Origin: Saprospiraceae bacterium
Lineage (GTDB): Bacteria; Bacteroidota; Bacteroidia; Chitinophagales; Saprospiraceae
Length of the DNA stretch: 40,972 bases
Assembly: GCA_020631235.1 (NCBI GenBank)
Contig: JAHDHQ010000033.1
Span: forward strand, 1-40,972
Direction: 5' to 3'
A model generated the notes under the pieces. That model searched no databases and was not told the origin of the DNA. It worked only from the letters and a program-made list of their open reading frames with translations. The position numbers and the translations under genes are program-made. Positions 1 through 9,079 of this stretch are shown in pieces; the stretch's first letter is position 1; each line of letters starts with the position of its first letter.

Positions 1-401
1 TATAATAGTTATGTGTGAGTTTTCTTTATCTCTTATCTTTAGATGCTAAAGTAAATTATTGTAATACATATTATTTAATCATATTTTAAATAAATAATAT
101 GCATAAAGTCTAGTATATAAGGATAAAGTATATTAGTAGTATTTTATATGTGTTAAATATTATATATGTAAGATCTGATGTAGTTGATTTCTATTGAATA
201 AGGGAATGCGATCATTCAAGTACAGTTAGGTTTTGAGCATGCTCTTTTCCGTATTTGTGCTTTTCAAGAAGTAGCATCAAGAATGTATTAAAAATACTTA
301 TCGTATCCCTGTCTTTCATCGCATAAGTACCAAAGATTCACTCCTTCCATTTTTCATTGAAGGATCATTAAGTAGTCAATTATAAAATGATTCTGACTAG
401 T
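1..401. other. AT-rich intergenic region with one doubtful mini-ORF
   Basis: The first 180 bases are extremely AT-rich and show no coding pattern. The only coding-like stretch is a 35-codon minus-strand frame from an ATG at 317-319 to a TGA at 212-214. Its peptide begins MKDRDTISIFNTFL and ends HAQNLTVLE. It has no recognisable domain and could be a chance frame or a gene remnant. I see no tRNA, terminator hairpin or promoter that I can support. Confidence 0.4.
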
Positions 402-1505
402 TTAAAATAGATAGTAATACAGTCCAACTCTGAACTGGGTTAATGAATAGTTGATGAAACGATCTGTAGCTGCAAAGACTGTATGCTCCTCGGATTTTGA
501 ATTTTTAATGTATTGGTAAGATGAGAAAACTTCGAGCTTGTTCGTAATTTCACCAGCTAGCTGCATATCGTAACCAAAGCTCAACCTACCTGTTCCAATC
601 GGATTATTTGAAGGATCTGCTAGTACATCTTTAATTGTAAACATTTGATTAAGATTGAAACCGAGCGGCAATCCCACTAGCAAGTATAGCTTTCTTTTTG
701 AGATTGGGTTAAAAATATAGCCTAGAGATGGGGTAATTATTCCATTACTCAATTGTATATCCCAAGCCTTATTTTCCCAATGCCCTGTTTGATATGTAGC
801 TTGAAGCTTACCAGTAAAATGTCTACTAAACCGCAAATCAACGATTAAGCCCATATTGTAAACTAAAGAATTGTCGAAACTAGACACTGGGTCAATCATT
901 TGAAAGTTTCCAAGCCCAGCAGATGTGTAAATCCCAAATTTAATAACTTCTTTAAATTTGAATGATGTAACTTTTTTGTAATTGTCATCTATATGCTCAT
1001 TGTATTTTGCCAAAGCATTTCCTAATCCAGGTAAATCATAGTATATTTTTTTTGGACCTACAACGTCAGTAAAATTGGGAAGGCGATCATTAAGATATCC
1101 TTTTATATTTGGAGTTTGTGGCTCTATAAATTCCCACTTGCCCTCATGGTATAAATAAAAATGTTTCGTACCCTTTCTACTTTTTGAGGTGGCCAATTTT
1201 ATCTTTCTATTGAGTCTGAATCGTGCTAATTTGGATTCGTTTATATTGCTAACGTAAATACTTCTGACCCTTCCTTTTTGATAGTAATTGTCTACTTGGC
1301 TGGCAGTTAAGCTTTTTATTTTACCTTTTTCACGGTAAACAATCCTGTCCTCATTTGATTTAAATCTATTAATGGATTTAGTTGTAATTGAGTCACCTGA
1401 TTGAGTAATTATAAATTGGATATTTTGTGTTTGCTTGCTTTGAGTAAAGACTTGTTTTGGATTTAGAGCAAGACAAGCTATGCAGATAAGTAACGGTCTT
1501 AGCAT
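402..1505 (-). CDS. Secreted protein with predicted outer-membrane beta-barrel
   Basis: The 367-residue product starts with a short hydrophobic signal peptide (MLRPLLICIACLALNP, cleavage probably near residue 21). A basic, Lys/Arg-rich soluble part of about 160 residues follows. From about residue 185 the sequence alternates polar and aromatic residues as amphipathic beta strands do (SAGLGNF, YQTGHW, LSFGYDMQLAG). The last residues are GLYYYLF, and a C-terminal aromatic residue is typical of outer-membrane barrels. The N-terminal part has short strand-like stretches (RIVYREKGKIKSL) with no domain I can name. It lies 80 bases after the NTF2-like gene on the same strand and may be the last gene of that operon. 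Function unknown; barrel prediction by eye only. Confidence 0.6.
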   Translation of the reverse strand: MLRPLLICIACLALNPKQVFTQSKQTQNIQFIITQSGDSITTKSINRFKSNEDRIVYREKGKIKSLTASQVDNYYQKGRVRSIYVSNINESKLARFRLNRKIKLATSKSRKGTKHFYLYHEGKWEFIEPQTPNIKGYLNDRLPNFTDVVGPKKIYYDLPGLGNALAKYNEHIDDNYKKVTSFKFKEVIKFGIYTSAGLGNFQMIDPVSSFDNSLVYNMGLIVDLRFSRHFTGKLQATYQTGHWENKAWDIQLSNGIITPSLGYIFNPISKRKLYLLVGLPLGFNLNQMFTIKDVLADPSNNPIGTGRLSFGYDMQLAGEITNKLEVFSSYQYIKNSKSEEHTVFAATDRFINYSLTQFRVGLYYYLF

Positions 1506-1585
1506 GGTCTTTAATGAATTAGTGGTAAATAGATGCCTTTAAACTAGCTATTTTTCTTAGGTATTTCTAATGCATGCACCCATAT

Positions 1586-2116
1586 TTAGTTTAATTGGTA
1601 CTCAGAAAAAAGCAATTCATTCGGAAGCTTTAAAGTTTCTGATTCATTAGTAAACATAGTACTCGCTATCCACCAACGATCCTCCATGTATACAAGTTGA
1701 TAGCTATTTACGCCTCTTTGTTCGTATGTGCCAATGAGATTTTTACAATAAAAAGACTGAAAAACATTGGCTATGCCATTAAACTCGTTAATGGTAAGTC
1801 CTATTTTATATTCTTCAAAACCATCGCGAGCATAGAGGGGGCCGACATTTCTAATAAATTCTTCCAAATTCATGGATCTAGATCTTGATGTTCCATCCTT
1901 GAGTTGACGAATAGATATCTTTTGAGCCGTAGGCAGGAATAATTGCCGGTATTCCTCCCAATCCCGTTCTTCGCCTATATCTCCTGAGATTAATTCAAGC
2001 ATCTTGTCTGTTATCCCTTCGATAGATTTTACAGCGATGGTGTCCTTTTGTCCGAATCCACTTAATTGGGTCATTAGGAATACTGTAAGAAAAACGAATT
2101 TTAAAAGTATGCTCAT
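1586..2116 (-). CDS. Secreted NTF2-like (SnoaL/DUF4440-type) protein
   Basis: The 176-residue protein has a signal peptide (residues 1-22, ending LSGFGQ). The remainder resembles the NTF2-like cone fold: an N-terminal helical region (MLELISGDIGEERDWEEYRQLF), then paired strands ending in a typical VYMEDRWWIASTMF segment, where a Trp-rich strand closes the fold. Family members range from enzymes to simple binding modules, and no catalytic residues can be assigned here. The start is 1 base from the end of the upstream MopE/T9SS gene, so the two are almost certainly co-transcribed and probably translationally coupled. A role alongside the DUF1800/DUF1501/surface-protein set is inferred from position only. 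Confidence 0.6.
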   Translation of the reverse strand: MSILLKFVFLTVFLMTQLSGFGQKDTIAVKSIEGITDKMLELISGDIGEERDWEEYRQLFLPTAQKISIRQLKDGTSRSRSMNLEEFIRNVGPLYARDGFEEYKIGLTINEFNGIANVFQSFYCKNLIGTYEQRGVNSYQLVYMEDRWWIASTMFTNESETLKLPNELLFSEYQLN

Positions 2117-2117
2117 A

Positions 2118-3932
2118 TTAATGACCTTGTTTTATTAGTTGTACAGTGAGTCTCTTTCCAGATAGTTCGTCTATGATGGACAAGAAATAAGCTCCATCTG
2201 GTAGTCCAGATAGTTCGATACGATTTCGCTTAACTAGTAAGTTGTGTTGGGCTACTAGTCTGGATTGACTTGAGTAAATTTCTACTGTCTTATATTGAGC
2301 ATCTTCAATTTCTAAGATAATATGGTCTTGAAATGGGTTTGGAAAAATTCTGAATTCAATAGCTTGATCGTTTGTGTTGCTGGACATTTCTACTATACCA
2401 TCGCAGTTTTCATCAATGTCATTATCTACAATTTCTTCAGCATCTGGATTAACGTCTGGATTTTCATCGTCACAATCTTCGTCTGAATTAAATCCATCTC
2501 CATCGTTATCGATGATGAGTGCTTCTCCATCGCAATCCTCGTCTATGTCATTATTTGGAATTTCCTCGGCATCGGGATTTATGTTGGGATCTGTGTCATC
2601 GCAATCCTCATTAGAGTTAAAACCATCACCATCATTGTCTACTAAGAGATCCACACCATCACAATTTTCGTCAATGCCATTATTTGGAATTTCGTCTGCA
2701 TCAGGATTTATGTTGGGGTTATTATCATCACAGTCTTCATCGGAATTAAATCCATCACCATCTTCATCAATGATAAACAATTCTCCGTCGCAATCTTCGT
2801 CGATTTCATTATTAGGGATGTCTTCAGCATCTGGATTGATATTCGGGTCATTATCATCGCAATCTTCATCCGAGTTAAATCCATCGCCATCTTCATCGAT
2901 GATTAATAATTCTCCATCACAATCCTCGTCTATGTCATTATTTGGAATTTCGTTTGCACCTGGAAATATATTAGCGTCAAGGTCATTGCAATCATCATCT
3001 GAGTTAAATCCGTCGTCATCTAAATCGATAAAAGCAGTATAATTAAAGATGGATTTGCATTCGTTTTCGTCTTTAACGTAGTAATTAAATTGGCCATTTT
3101 GTTCAATGTAGAACTCATTAGATGCTTGGTAATCCATATCATTAAGGCTAAAGCTTAATTGGCCGATACCTCCTGTGGCAGAGATAAATAATGAAGTGTC
3201 AGCTGCTATGGAAGATGATACTATTTGATCCGGTTCGTCAATTAAAATATCAGTTGGCGTCCCTGCCATTCCTTCAAAATCTTTTACATAGACTGTATAT
3301 AAACCAGCTGATAAGTCAGTAAACATCGAGTCAGCTTGAAAAGAGATATTGTCTAAACTGTAGGTGTAGGGTTTGTTTCCTCCTGCGACATTGACAGAAA
3401 TACTGGCATCTGAACCTCCATAGCAAGACACTTCTTCGACCATGTCTATAAATGTAAAAAGCTGATTTTCTTGGGATGTATTTATTCTTATCTCTGCAAG
3501 GCTATAACATTCTGCTCCATAGTTTGCTCGAGCGGTGATCAAAACATATTTCGCTGGAAAACCCATCAAATTGATGTGTTTTTGACCTTCATAAAATGCA
3601 CTCGCATTTGCTCTGTCTAATGGATAAATGCCACGTTCCATCCAGGTTTCTCCATCCAGCGATAGATCAATATAAATCTCCTTCAATCCTTGCTCTAATT
3701 CATCAGGATGATTGTGATTCCAAAGTTGGATTTCACCTAAAGGATATTCGTCTGGTAGTTCGATCATTAGCCAGTGTGATTCACCTCTGATAGCATTCGG
3801 ATTTTCTGAAGCATTGCAGGAGGTCCAGGAGTTTTCTTTGCCTGTGTTATGTCGATCTAAATGACATTGGCCAAAAAGAAAATGACCAAGAAATAAAAAT
3901 GATACGCAAAGTATATAGTTAGCTTTTAACAT
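2118..3932 (-). CDS. T9SS surface protein: discoidin-like + SprB + five MopE-type repeats
   Basis: The 604-residue modular secreted protein has a signal peptide (1-21, ending FLFGQ). Residues about 22-155 look like an F5/8-type C (discoidin-like) module with the motif EIQLWNHNHPDEL. A SprB-like repeat follows at about 165-235 (VSCYGGSDASISV then GNKPYTYSLD). Five MopE-type putative metal-binding repeats occupy about 300-512, each built on DGDGFNSDEDCDD and IPNNxIDEDCDGE with two Cys per unit. A T9SS type A sorting domain fills 529-604 (IFPNPFQDHI then LPDGAYFLSI). Asp/Asn-rich DxDGDG loops suggest calcium binding. It starts 11 bases after the DUF1501 gene. It is probably a surface-anchored or released Ca2+-dependent structural or adhesive protein; its partner is unknown. 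Confidence 0.85.
   Translation of the reverse strand: MLKANYILCVSFLFLGHFLFGQCHLDRHNTGKENSWTSCNASENPNAIRGESHWLMIELPDEYPLGEIQLWNHNHPDELEQGLKEIYIDLSLDGETWMERGIYPLDRANASAFYEGQKHINLMGFPAKYVLITARANYGAECYSLAEIRINTSQENQLFTFIDMVEEVSCYGGSDASISVNVAGGNKPYTYSLDNISFQADSMFTDLSAGLYTVYVKDFEGMAGTPTDILIDEPDQIVSSSIAADTSLFISATGGIGQLSFSLNDMDYQASNEFYIEQNGQFNYYVKDENECKSIFNYTAFIDLDDDGFNSDDDCNDLDANIFPGANEIPNNDIDEDCDGELLIIDEDGDGFNSDEDCDDNDPNINPDAEDIPNNEIDEDCDGELFIIDEDGDGFNSDEDCDDNNPNINPDADEIPNNGIDENCDGVDLLVDNDGDGFNSNEDCDDTDPNINPDAEEIPNNDIDEDCDGEALIIDNDGDGFNSDEDCDDENPDVNPDAEEIVDNDIDENCDGIVEMSSNTNDQAIEFRIFPNPFQDHIILEIEDAQYKTVEIYSSQSRLVAQHNLLVKRNRIELSGLPDGAYFLSIIDELSGKRLTVQLIKQGH
2397..3033 (-). repeat. 129-bp in-frame tandem repeat array (MopE units)
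   Basis: The five MopE-type units are also tandem repeats in the DNA with a period of 129 bases (43 codons). For example the segment cttcatcaatgat at 2762 recurs as cttcatcgatgat at 2891. Copies are diverged at many third positions, so the array is not a fresh expansion. The repetition creates a long Ser-rich open frame on the plus strand (2374-3042) that is a shadow. Confidence 0.8.
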
Positions 3933-3943
3933 AGTTTGATCGA

Positions 3944-5329
3944 TTAAAGATTTAAAAATCCAAGAGGTAATTCCTGATTATTCCAATCATAGAAACTTCC
4001 AAGATTTGGAAAGACACTTGTCAATTCTGATTTGGGAACGCCGAACCAAATGGCTAACTCCGCAAAGTATTCATCAACAGAGACTTTAGGGACTAGCACA
4101 CCGCCTCCAAGGTCCACATCTGAATCAAGAGCAAGGTCGGGGAAATCTCCAAACACTTGACCACCTTTTACAGGGCCGCCCATGACTATCGTGTGGCCTG
4201 ACCAAGCATGATCCGTTCCATCTCCATTTGAGGTTAAGGTTCTGCCAAATTCTGAGATGGTAAAAGTGGTTACGCAATCCTGCTTATTGATTTCTTCCAA
4301 TGCTGTGTAAAACTCGCTGAGTCCTTTACTTAGCGATTCTAGCATTTCTCCATGGACATCAAGCGCATAATCATGATTGTCAAAGCCAAAAAGCTCTACA
4401 AAAAATATTTGACGCTTCATTCCAAGATTTTCTTGGGCAGAGATTATGTTGGCTACCGTTCTAAGTTGGATGGATAAAGAATTGTCAGAAAACTCATTGG
4501 TCACTTTGATGGATTGGTCCATCGCCTCATTAAATTCTAGCGAGCTTTCTTTGGCTACTTTCACTACATCGATGTAAGCTTTTCTAAACTTGTCCTGATA
4601 GTCAGCTTCCACCATATTGTCAATCAATTGAGTACGCAATTCGCCAAACAAGTTTGGTGTTTCGTAGCCATCAATTTTTAAATTTCCATAGACTGGATCT
4701 ACGCTGTACTCGGTGGTGCTTACTCCTCGCTGGAATATGTTGTTGCCAGCAAGCGAGATGTTCATAGAGATTTCTTGGTTCTCATTTTGATCCATAATCA
4801 TGTCAGCAATTTTCCCTCCCCATCCTAAGGCTGACTGATCATTAGGGATAGAGGTCATCCATTGCTGTGTCTGATCCTCATGAGAGAATAAATCTATTGG
4901 AGCATTTACGATTCCGTCACGAATTTCAAATTTGTCTTTAATGGGTTCAATGAGTGTCCCGATATTGGAAATAAAGGATAATTTATTCTCCTGAAATAAC
5001 TGTCTTACTTCAGCCATATTTGGGTGTACAGCTAGGTTAGCATGATTTAAAGAAAGTAATTCTTCTTTTTCAATGGCCATGTTAGTCCTACTGGCTGCAT
5101 AGTCATTGTATCTTGAAGTGTCGTTAGGGATGAGCATATTGTAGCTGTCATTACCTCCGGACAGTAAAATGCAAACCATGGCTTTGTAATCATTGCCTCC
5201 AAATACAGCACTGTTGCTAATGGCAGCAGCGTTTAAAACCTTTAGATTAAACAGTGTGGAAAAGAGGGTAGTAGACGCCATAGCTCCACAACTCGCTTTT
5301 GCTATAAATTCTCTTCTTGAAATTCCCAT
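3944..5329 (-). CDS. DUF1501 family protein with Tat signal
   Basis: This 461-residue protein belongs to the DUF1501 family, which has an alkaline-phosphatase/sulfatase-like fold. The N-terminus carries a twin-arginine signal (SRREFIAKAS, residues 4-13), so it is probably exported folded. Family landmarks are LSGGNDSYNMLIP near residue 54, FGFDNHD near 317, and the C-terminal block TISEFGRTLTSNGDGTDHAW followed by VMGGPVKGGQVFG. The end (FPNLGSFYDW) is usual for the family. It starts 5 bases after the DUF1800 gene; DUF1800/DUF1501 pairs are common in Bacteroidota and Planctomycetes. The biochemical activity of the family is not established to my knowledge, so none is assigned. Confidence 0.9.
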   Translation of the reverse strand: MGISRREFIAKASCGAMASTTLFSTLFNLKVLNAAAISNSAVFGGNDYKAMVCILLSGGNDSYNMLIPNDTSRYNDYAASRTNMAIEKEELLSLNHANLAVHPNMAEVRQLFQENKLSFISNIGTLIEPIKDKFEIRDGIVNAPIDLFSHEDQTQQWMTSIPNDQSALGWGGKIADMIMDQNENQEISMNISLAGNNIFQRGVSTTEYSVDPVYGNLKIDGYETPNLFGELRTQLIDNMVEADYQDKFRKAYIDVVKVAKESSLEFNEAMDQSIKVTNEFSDNSLSIQLRTVANIISAQENLGMKRQIFFVELFGFDNHDYALDVHGEMLESLSKGLSEFYTALEEINKQDCVTTFTISEFGRTLTSNGDGTDHAWSGHTIVMGGPVKGGQVFGDFPDLALDSDVDLGGGVLVPKVSVDEYFAELAIWFGVPKSELTSVFPNLGSFYDWNNQELPLGFLNL

Positions 5330-5334
5330 AGTCG

Positions 5335-7119
5335 TTACTTTTGAATCGTGTAATAAGGTGAAATCATTATGGCGTAAATCGCCATTCTCACTTTGTTTTT
5401 ATTTAAGTCTCCCCATAACTGCTCATTGCATGCGGTTCGAATTTCGTCTCGGTACCAATCCTCTATTTGTCCGTAAGAGAGCAGTATGTCAAGATCATTT
5501 AAAACTCGCTCGATGTCATCAGCTTTGGCTTCATAGTCGCTAGTATTCATACGCACCACCTCATCGCCATAGTCTAGCTCCCAAGAACGAATAAAGGTGT
5601 CCCAGATAGTTGCTGCATTAATCATATTAATATATCCAATGGCTGTTTTGGTATTGTGAATTTTAAATTCTGGAGCCACCAAGTAAGCTTGAGTTAATTC
5701 ACCAGCCGGCTGAAAATCTGGCTCATAAAAGTTGAAAACAGAAGGTGCATTTAAGGCCATTTGTCCTGTCCATTCTAGATGACCAGCACTCGGGTCCCAG
5801 TATCTACCGAATGGACTTACTAGTTCAAAGGTTTTAGCCAGTTGTGCATATCTAGTGATAGGTTCTCTAAGTTTGCCATTATTTGGATCTTCCAGTGCTT
5901 CGCATGATCGTGCTTCTGAATCTAATAAGATGGCTTTAATTACCGCTTTTAGATCACCTCGAACGCCCTCGCCGTTATTGTTAAATGCAGAAGCTACTCT
6001 GGAAATATAGCCAGGTGTAGGATTCGATTTGACTAGTCGTTGAATTAGTTGTCTTGCCACAAAGGGTCCTACATTTGGATGGTTAAATAAATGCATAACA
6101 GCATCCTCCACATCTTTCATACCATCCTGACCTGCAGGAAGTGTTTTGCCTTCGATTAAGTGTTTAGTGCTCTGGTCGTGGTGCTCGTTGTACATTGCCA
6201 TCGGTGTGTGCTTTTCTACACCCCAAAAGCCCAAGCCAAAGTGAAGATCAACATGCGGATAGAAGGGGTCTACGGCTCCTGGCCCTAATCCAGTAAATAC
6301 CTTAGCTAACTCTCTAATATCTTCTATGTTATAGGTGGGTAGTGGAAACCCATCACTTGTCATTTTTACGGTTCCATCCTGATTTAACTGATGCAATCCA
6401 ATCGTAAAGAGTTGCATGATTTCACGTGCATAGTTTTCATCGGCTCTCATCAAACTTTCTGGGTTTGATTTTTCATTATTTAAGTGCGATAAATAGTAAC
6501 CCATAGCTGGATGAAGGGTGGCTTCGAGAAGTAAATCATAGTAATTCCCAAAGGCATTTCTATATAGCACATCGTAATAAGATGACATTGCTCTGGCATA
6601 ATTATCAAGATCTGATTTTCCAGAAACAACCAGAATTTGGCTTAAGCAAAAAGCCATCCTGTGTCTCAACTGATCTTCTGAAGTGATCACATTTTGCCAC
6701 CAAGCATAATTAAAGTGCTCTGACAATGGTCCGAAAATCATGTCTGGGTCAACTCCAGCATCAAGCCGCATTTGGTATATGGTAGACCAAATTTCTTCCG
6801 TGTGATCATCGTATAAGCTCAATGGTTTTGTAAATTCTTGGTCGATCCAAGATTCATAACCAATATTGATGACTTGATCTACGTCTTGCATCTTCATTCC
6901 AAATCCAGCTTGGGTTAAAAACCTTGCTGCGGCCATTTTTTCTGCATCAAGACCATCACCATTGACAACTTTGTCTGGTGTTGAGTCACCTTGGGAGCTA
7001 CTGGCTGTGACTACAATATCTGTATTGTTTCCTGCGCCAAATGAAATAACTCCTTGCGCTATTCCTTGAAAGGAAAAGAAAATACACGAGAGAATTAGAT
7101 TGAAAGTAGTTGCTTTCAT
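5335..7119 (-). CDS. DUF1800 family secreted protein
   Basis: The 594-residue protein has a signal peptide (1-21, ending FQGIAQ), then a DUF1800 domain from about residue 60 to the end. Recognisable family segments are AARFLTQAGFG, DENYAREIMQLFTIGLHQL, the HHDQSTKHLIEG block, and HLFNHPNVGPFVARQLIQRL. It has no T9SS tail. It is the first gene of a minus-strand operon: DUF1501 begins 5 bases downstream, then the MopE/T9SS protein, then the NTF2-like protein. The conserved pairing with DUF1501 suggests the two act together in the periplasm or outside the cell, but the reaction is unknown. The start ATG at 7117-7119 gives a clean signal peptide. Confidence 0.9.
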   Translation of the reverse strand: MKATTFNLILSCIFFSFQGIAQGVISFGAGNNTDIVVTASSSQGDSTPDKVVNGDGLDAEKMAAARFLTQAGFGMKMQDVDQVINIGYESWIDQEFTKPLSLYDDHTEEIWSTIYQMRLDAGVDPDMIFGPLSEHFNYAWWQNVITSEDQLRHRMAFCLSQILVVSGKSDLDNYARAMSSYYDVLYRNAFGNYYDLLLEATLHPAMGYYLSHLNNEKSNPESLMRADENYAREIMQLFTIGLHQLNQDGTVKMTSDGFPLPTYNIEDIRELAKVFTGLGPGAVDPFYPHVDLHFGLGFWGVEKHTPMAMYNEHHDQSTKHLIEGKTLPAGQDGMKDVEDAVMHLFNHPNVGPFVARQLIQRLVKSNPTPGYISRVASAFNNNGEGVRGDLKAVIKAILLDSEARSCEALEDPNNGKLREPITRYAQLAKTFELVSPFGRYWDPSAGHLEWTGQMALNAPSVFNFYEPDFQPAGELTQAYLVAPEFKIHNTKTAIGYINMINAATIWDTFIRSWELDYGDEVVRMNTSDYEAKADDIERVLNDLDILLSYGQIEDWYRDEIRTACNEQLWGDLNKNKVRMAIYAIMISPYYTIQK

Positions 7120-7356
7120 GTTTATTAACTTGATTTGAATTAAACTTAATTAATTATGCATTGGAAATGATGCTCTATTATAGAATCTAGAGGAATCTTT
7201 ATACTTTTTGTAGTTTATTTTATACTTATTTAGCACTTGCAAAACAGTACTTAGTATAGAGACTTTTGCATGAGATAAAGATAGATAATTTTATGAATAA
7301 GCCATACTTGATGTTGAGATTAATAGGCTTGAAATTTATGTTGAACAGCTTAGCAA

Positions 7357-8199
7357 TTAGTTGGATCTATAAAACGAATCGCTTAGGGTATTTCCTTGGT
7401 TATCGATAAGAACTAAAAGTAATAGGCCGCCTGCTTGTACGGTTATTTGATTGTTTTGAATGTTGCCTGTTTGTAGTTCTTGGCCCATTGTGTTGTATAT
7501 TTTGTAATGCTTATAAGTCTTGCCTCCATCTAAGTAGATGATTCCGGAGGTAGGGTTTGGGTAGATTTTGGTCTTTTCTACATGACTTGCACTAGTTGCT
7601 GAAGAAGTCTCAAATCTGAAATGGTCAAGCCATATTTTTGATTTGTTTTCGCAGCCATCTGTTGGCCCATCAAGAGCGCCAGCTTCAATCCAAAGTTTGA
7701 TAGAGTCGATCCCTTCGCACTCAAGAAGAAATGATTTGCTGGTAAAGATTGGAATGGGGTCATATGTTTGATACATGACATTAGTGCAAGATGATCCATC
7801 TTTAAAAAACCAAGCATATAACTTAAAATAAATTTGATTTGGATCTTGGGTTCCGATGGCTTTTATGTCGAAGGTGAAAAATGGATTAGCTGGTAGAACA
7901 TCATTGAGTTTGAAATTGCCTCTAAGATCGAGGGTGCAGCCGGGCCCTGAGAAATTGAGTGTATCACCTCGCATCAATAGGGAGGAAGATCCATGGGTTG
8001 ATTGGCCACTTTGGTTTACTTTATATCCCAGATTATGATTGCTTCCATAAGACCAGTTCGATGGTAAGCTAACTGAATCAATCAGCTCCCAATCTTCAAA
8101 GCTACAGTTTGCAAAGCTGCATTCTTGACTGCTAAGGTTAGTGGTTAAGAGGCAAAAAGATGCAAAAAACAAAAACAGATGATAAGTTAATGGAGGCAA
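7357..8199 (-). CDS. T9SS-sorted secreted protein, start probably TTG
   Basis: The 280-residue protein has a hydrophobic signal segment (HLFLFFASFCLL) ending near LSSQ at residue 25. A beta-rich domain from about 26 to 200 starts with NCSFEDWELID, a pattern seen in carbohydrate-binding-like modules attached to T9SS proteins. A type A sorting domain follows (IYPNPTSGIIYLDGG, then YKIYNTMGQELQTG). In this frame no ATG lies upstream of the signal peptide; the best start is TTG at 8197-8199, since a stop follows a few codons further upstream. The C-terminus ends DSFYRSN rather than the usual basic FIKR-like end. Ligand unknown. It is separated from its neighbours by AT-rich spacers and is probably transcribed alone. 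Confidence 0.75.
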   Translation of the reverse strand: MPPLTYHLFLFFASFCLLTTNLSSQECSFANCSFEDWELIDSVSLPSNWSYGSNHNLGYKVNQSGQSTHGSSSLLMRGDTLNFSGPGCTLDLRGNFKLNDVLPANPFFTFDIKAIGTQDPNQIYFKLYAWFFKDGSSCTNVMYQTYDPIPIFTSKSFLLECEGIDSIKLWIEAGALDGPTDGCENKSKIWLDHFRFETSSATSASHVEKTKIYPNPTSGIIYLDGGKTYKHYKIYNTMGQELQTGNIQNNQITVQAGGLLLLVLIDNQGNTLSDSFYRSN

Positions 8200-8527
8200 A
8201 TCGTAAATATTTTGTTACACATATAAAATATATAAATGTTTTATATGTTTCATATGTAGTATATTGATTATAAATATTTAATAAATAGAAATAAAACATA
8301 TATAAAAAAATAAAAATATGTATAGTGTCAATGTTAGTTTGTTTCTATTTGTACTAATTTAAAATAGACCTAATAATTTTATTTCGCAAGGCATGACAAG
8401 TATTGCTTGGTAGATTTTGAGTAATATGTCTGCATGGAACTTTATTTCAAAAGTATTTCGTTAGTATTATAGATGTTAAGAAATTCTTAATACTTTAGAA
8501 AGGTTCAACATTTAATCCAATCAACCT
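8200..8527. other. AT-rich divergent promoter region
   Basis: These 328 bases separate the minus-strand T9SS gene from the plus-strand NfeD/flotillin pair, so they should hold promoters for both directions. The sequence is dominated by A/T runs, especially at 8217-8320. I cannot fix a convincing Bacteroidota-type promoter (TTTG, then TAnnTTTG) or an operator in it. Confidence 0.4.
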
Positions 8528-9055
8528 ATGGTGACTACACTTACATATATCTCTCTTTTCGCAGGTGGAATCTTAGTATTGCTCTTGTTTTTGTCTATCC
8601 TTGGAGGTCTCGATTTGGATGTAGATGTGGGTGCTGATGTGGATACTGAAACCGGAGGAGGGCTCGGAGTTATTAAAGGAATATTGACCTTTTTATCAGT
8701 GGCAAGTTGGGTTATAAAAGTACTATTGGTAAACGAACAAAGTACCTGGTTAGCTGTCCTGATAGGTATCGTGGCTGGTGTGTTAGCTTTTATGTTGCTC
8801 AGCTATTTGTTGAAGTTGTTATTGCGCAACGAAGAAAATGTAAACTGGTCAATGGAAGATGCTTTGTATCAAAGTGGCGATGTGTATCTAAAAATCCCTA
8901 AAGGTGGAAGTGGGCTCGTAAACGTAAGTGTAAAGGGAGCAACCAGAGAGTTTAAAGCAAAAACTAGGGACAACATTGAAATAAAAACAGGAGCAAGAAT
9001 AGTTGTAGTGGAAGTCGAAGGTGAATTTGTTTTTGTTGAATTAGAAAGTAACTGA
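8528..9055 (+). CDS. NfeD-like membrane protein (flotillin partner)
   Basis: The 175-residue protein has three predicted membrane segments: about 6-26, 48-68 (GILTFLSVASWVIKVLL) and 75-98 (LAVLIGIVAGVLAFMLLSYL). A soluble C-terminal domain from about 110 to 175 has the small beta-barrel (OB-like) pattern of the NfeD family (GDVYLKIPKGGSGLVNVSV, then TGARIVVVEVEGEFVFVE). The acidic loop LDLDVDVGADVDTE between the first two membrane segments is a local oddity. The flotillin gene starts 24 bases downstream on the same strand, matching the well-known NfeD/flotillin (yuaF-yuaG type) operon. The inferred role is support of membrane-microdomain organisation; no protease domain is present. Confidence 0.85.
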   Translation: MVTTLTYISLFAGGILVLLLFLSILGGLDLDVDVGADVDTETGGGLGVIKGILTFLSVASWVIKVLLVNEQSTWLAVLIGIVAGVLAFMLLSYLLKLLLRNEENVNWSMEDALYQSGDVYLKIPKGGSGLVNVSVKGATREFKAKTRDNIEIKTGARIVVVEVEGEFVFVELESN

Positions 9056-9079
9056 TCTTTTAACTAAATATAAATTATT

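Noticed and set aside
212-319. 35-codon minus-strand ORF near the left edge
   Set aside because: The composition looks protein-like, but it is too short, has no domain and no neighbours to support it.
2397-3033. Regularly spaced repeats that could be taken for a CRISPR array
   Set aside because: The units are contiguous coding repeats of 129 bases, diverged at third positions, with no unique spacers.
2374-3042. Ser-rich 222-codon open frame on the plus strand
   Set aside because: It is the exact antisense of the MopE repeat array and its Ser/Gln-rich, periodic peptide is an artefact of the Asp-rich coding repeats. It has no signal peptide or domain.
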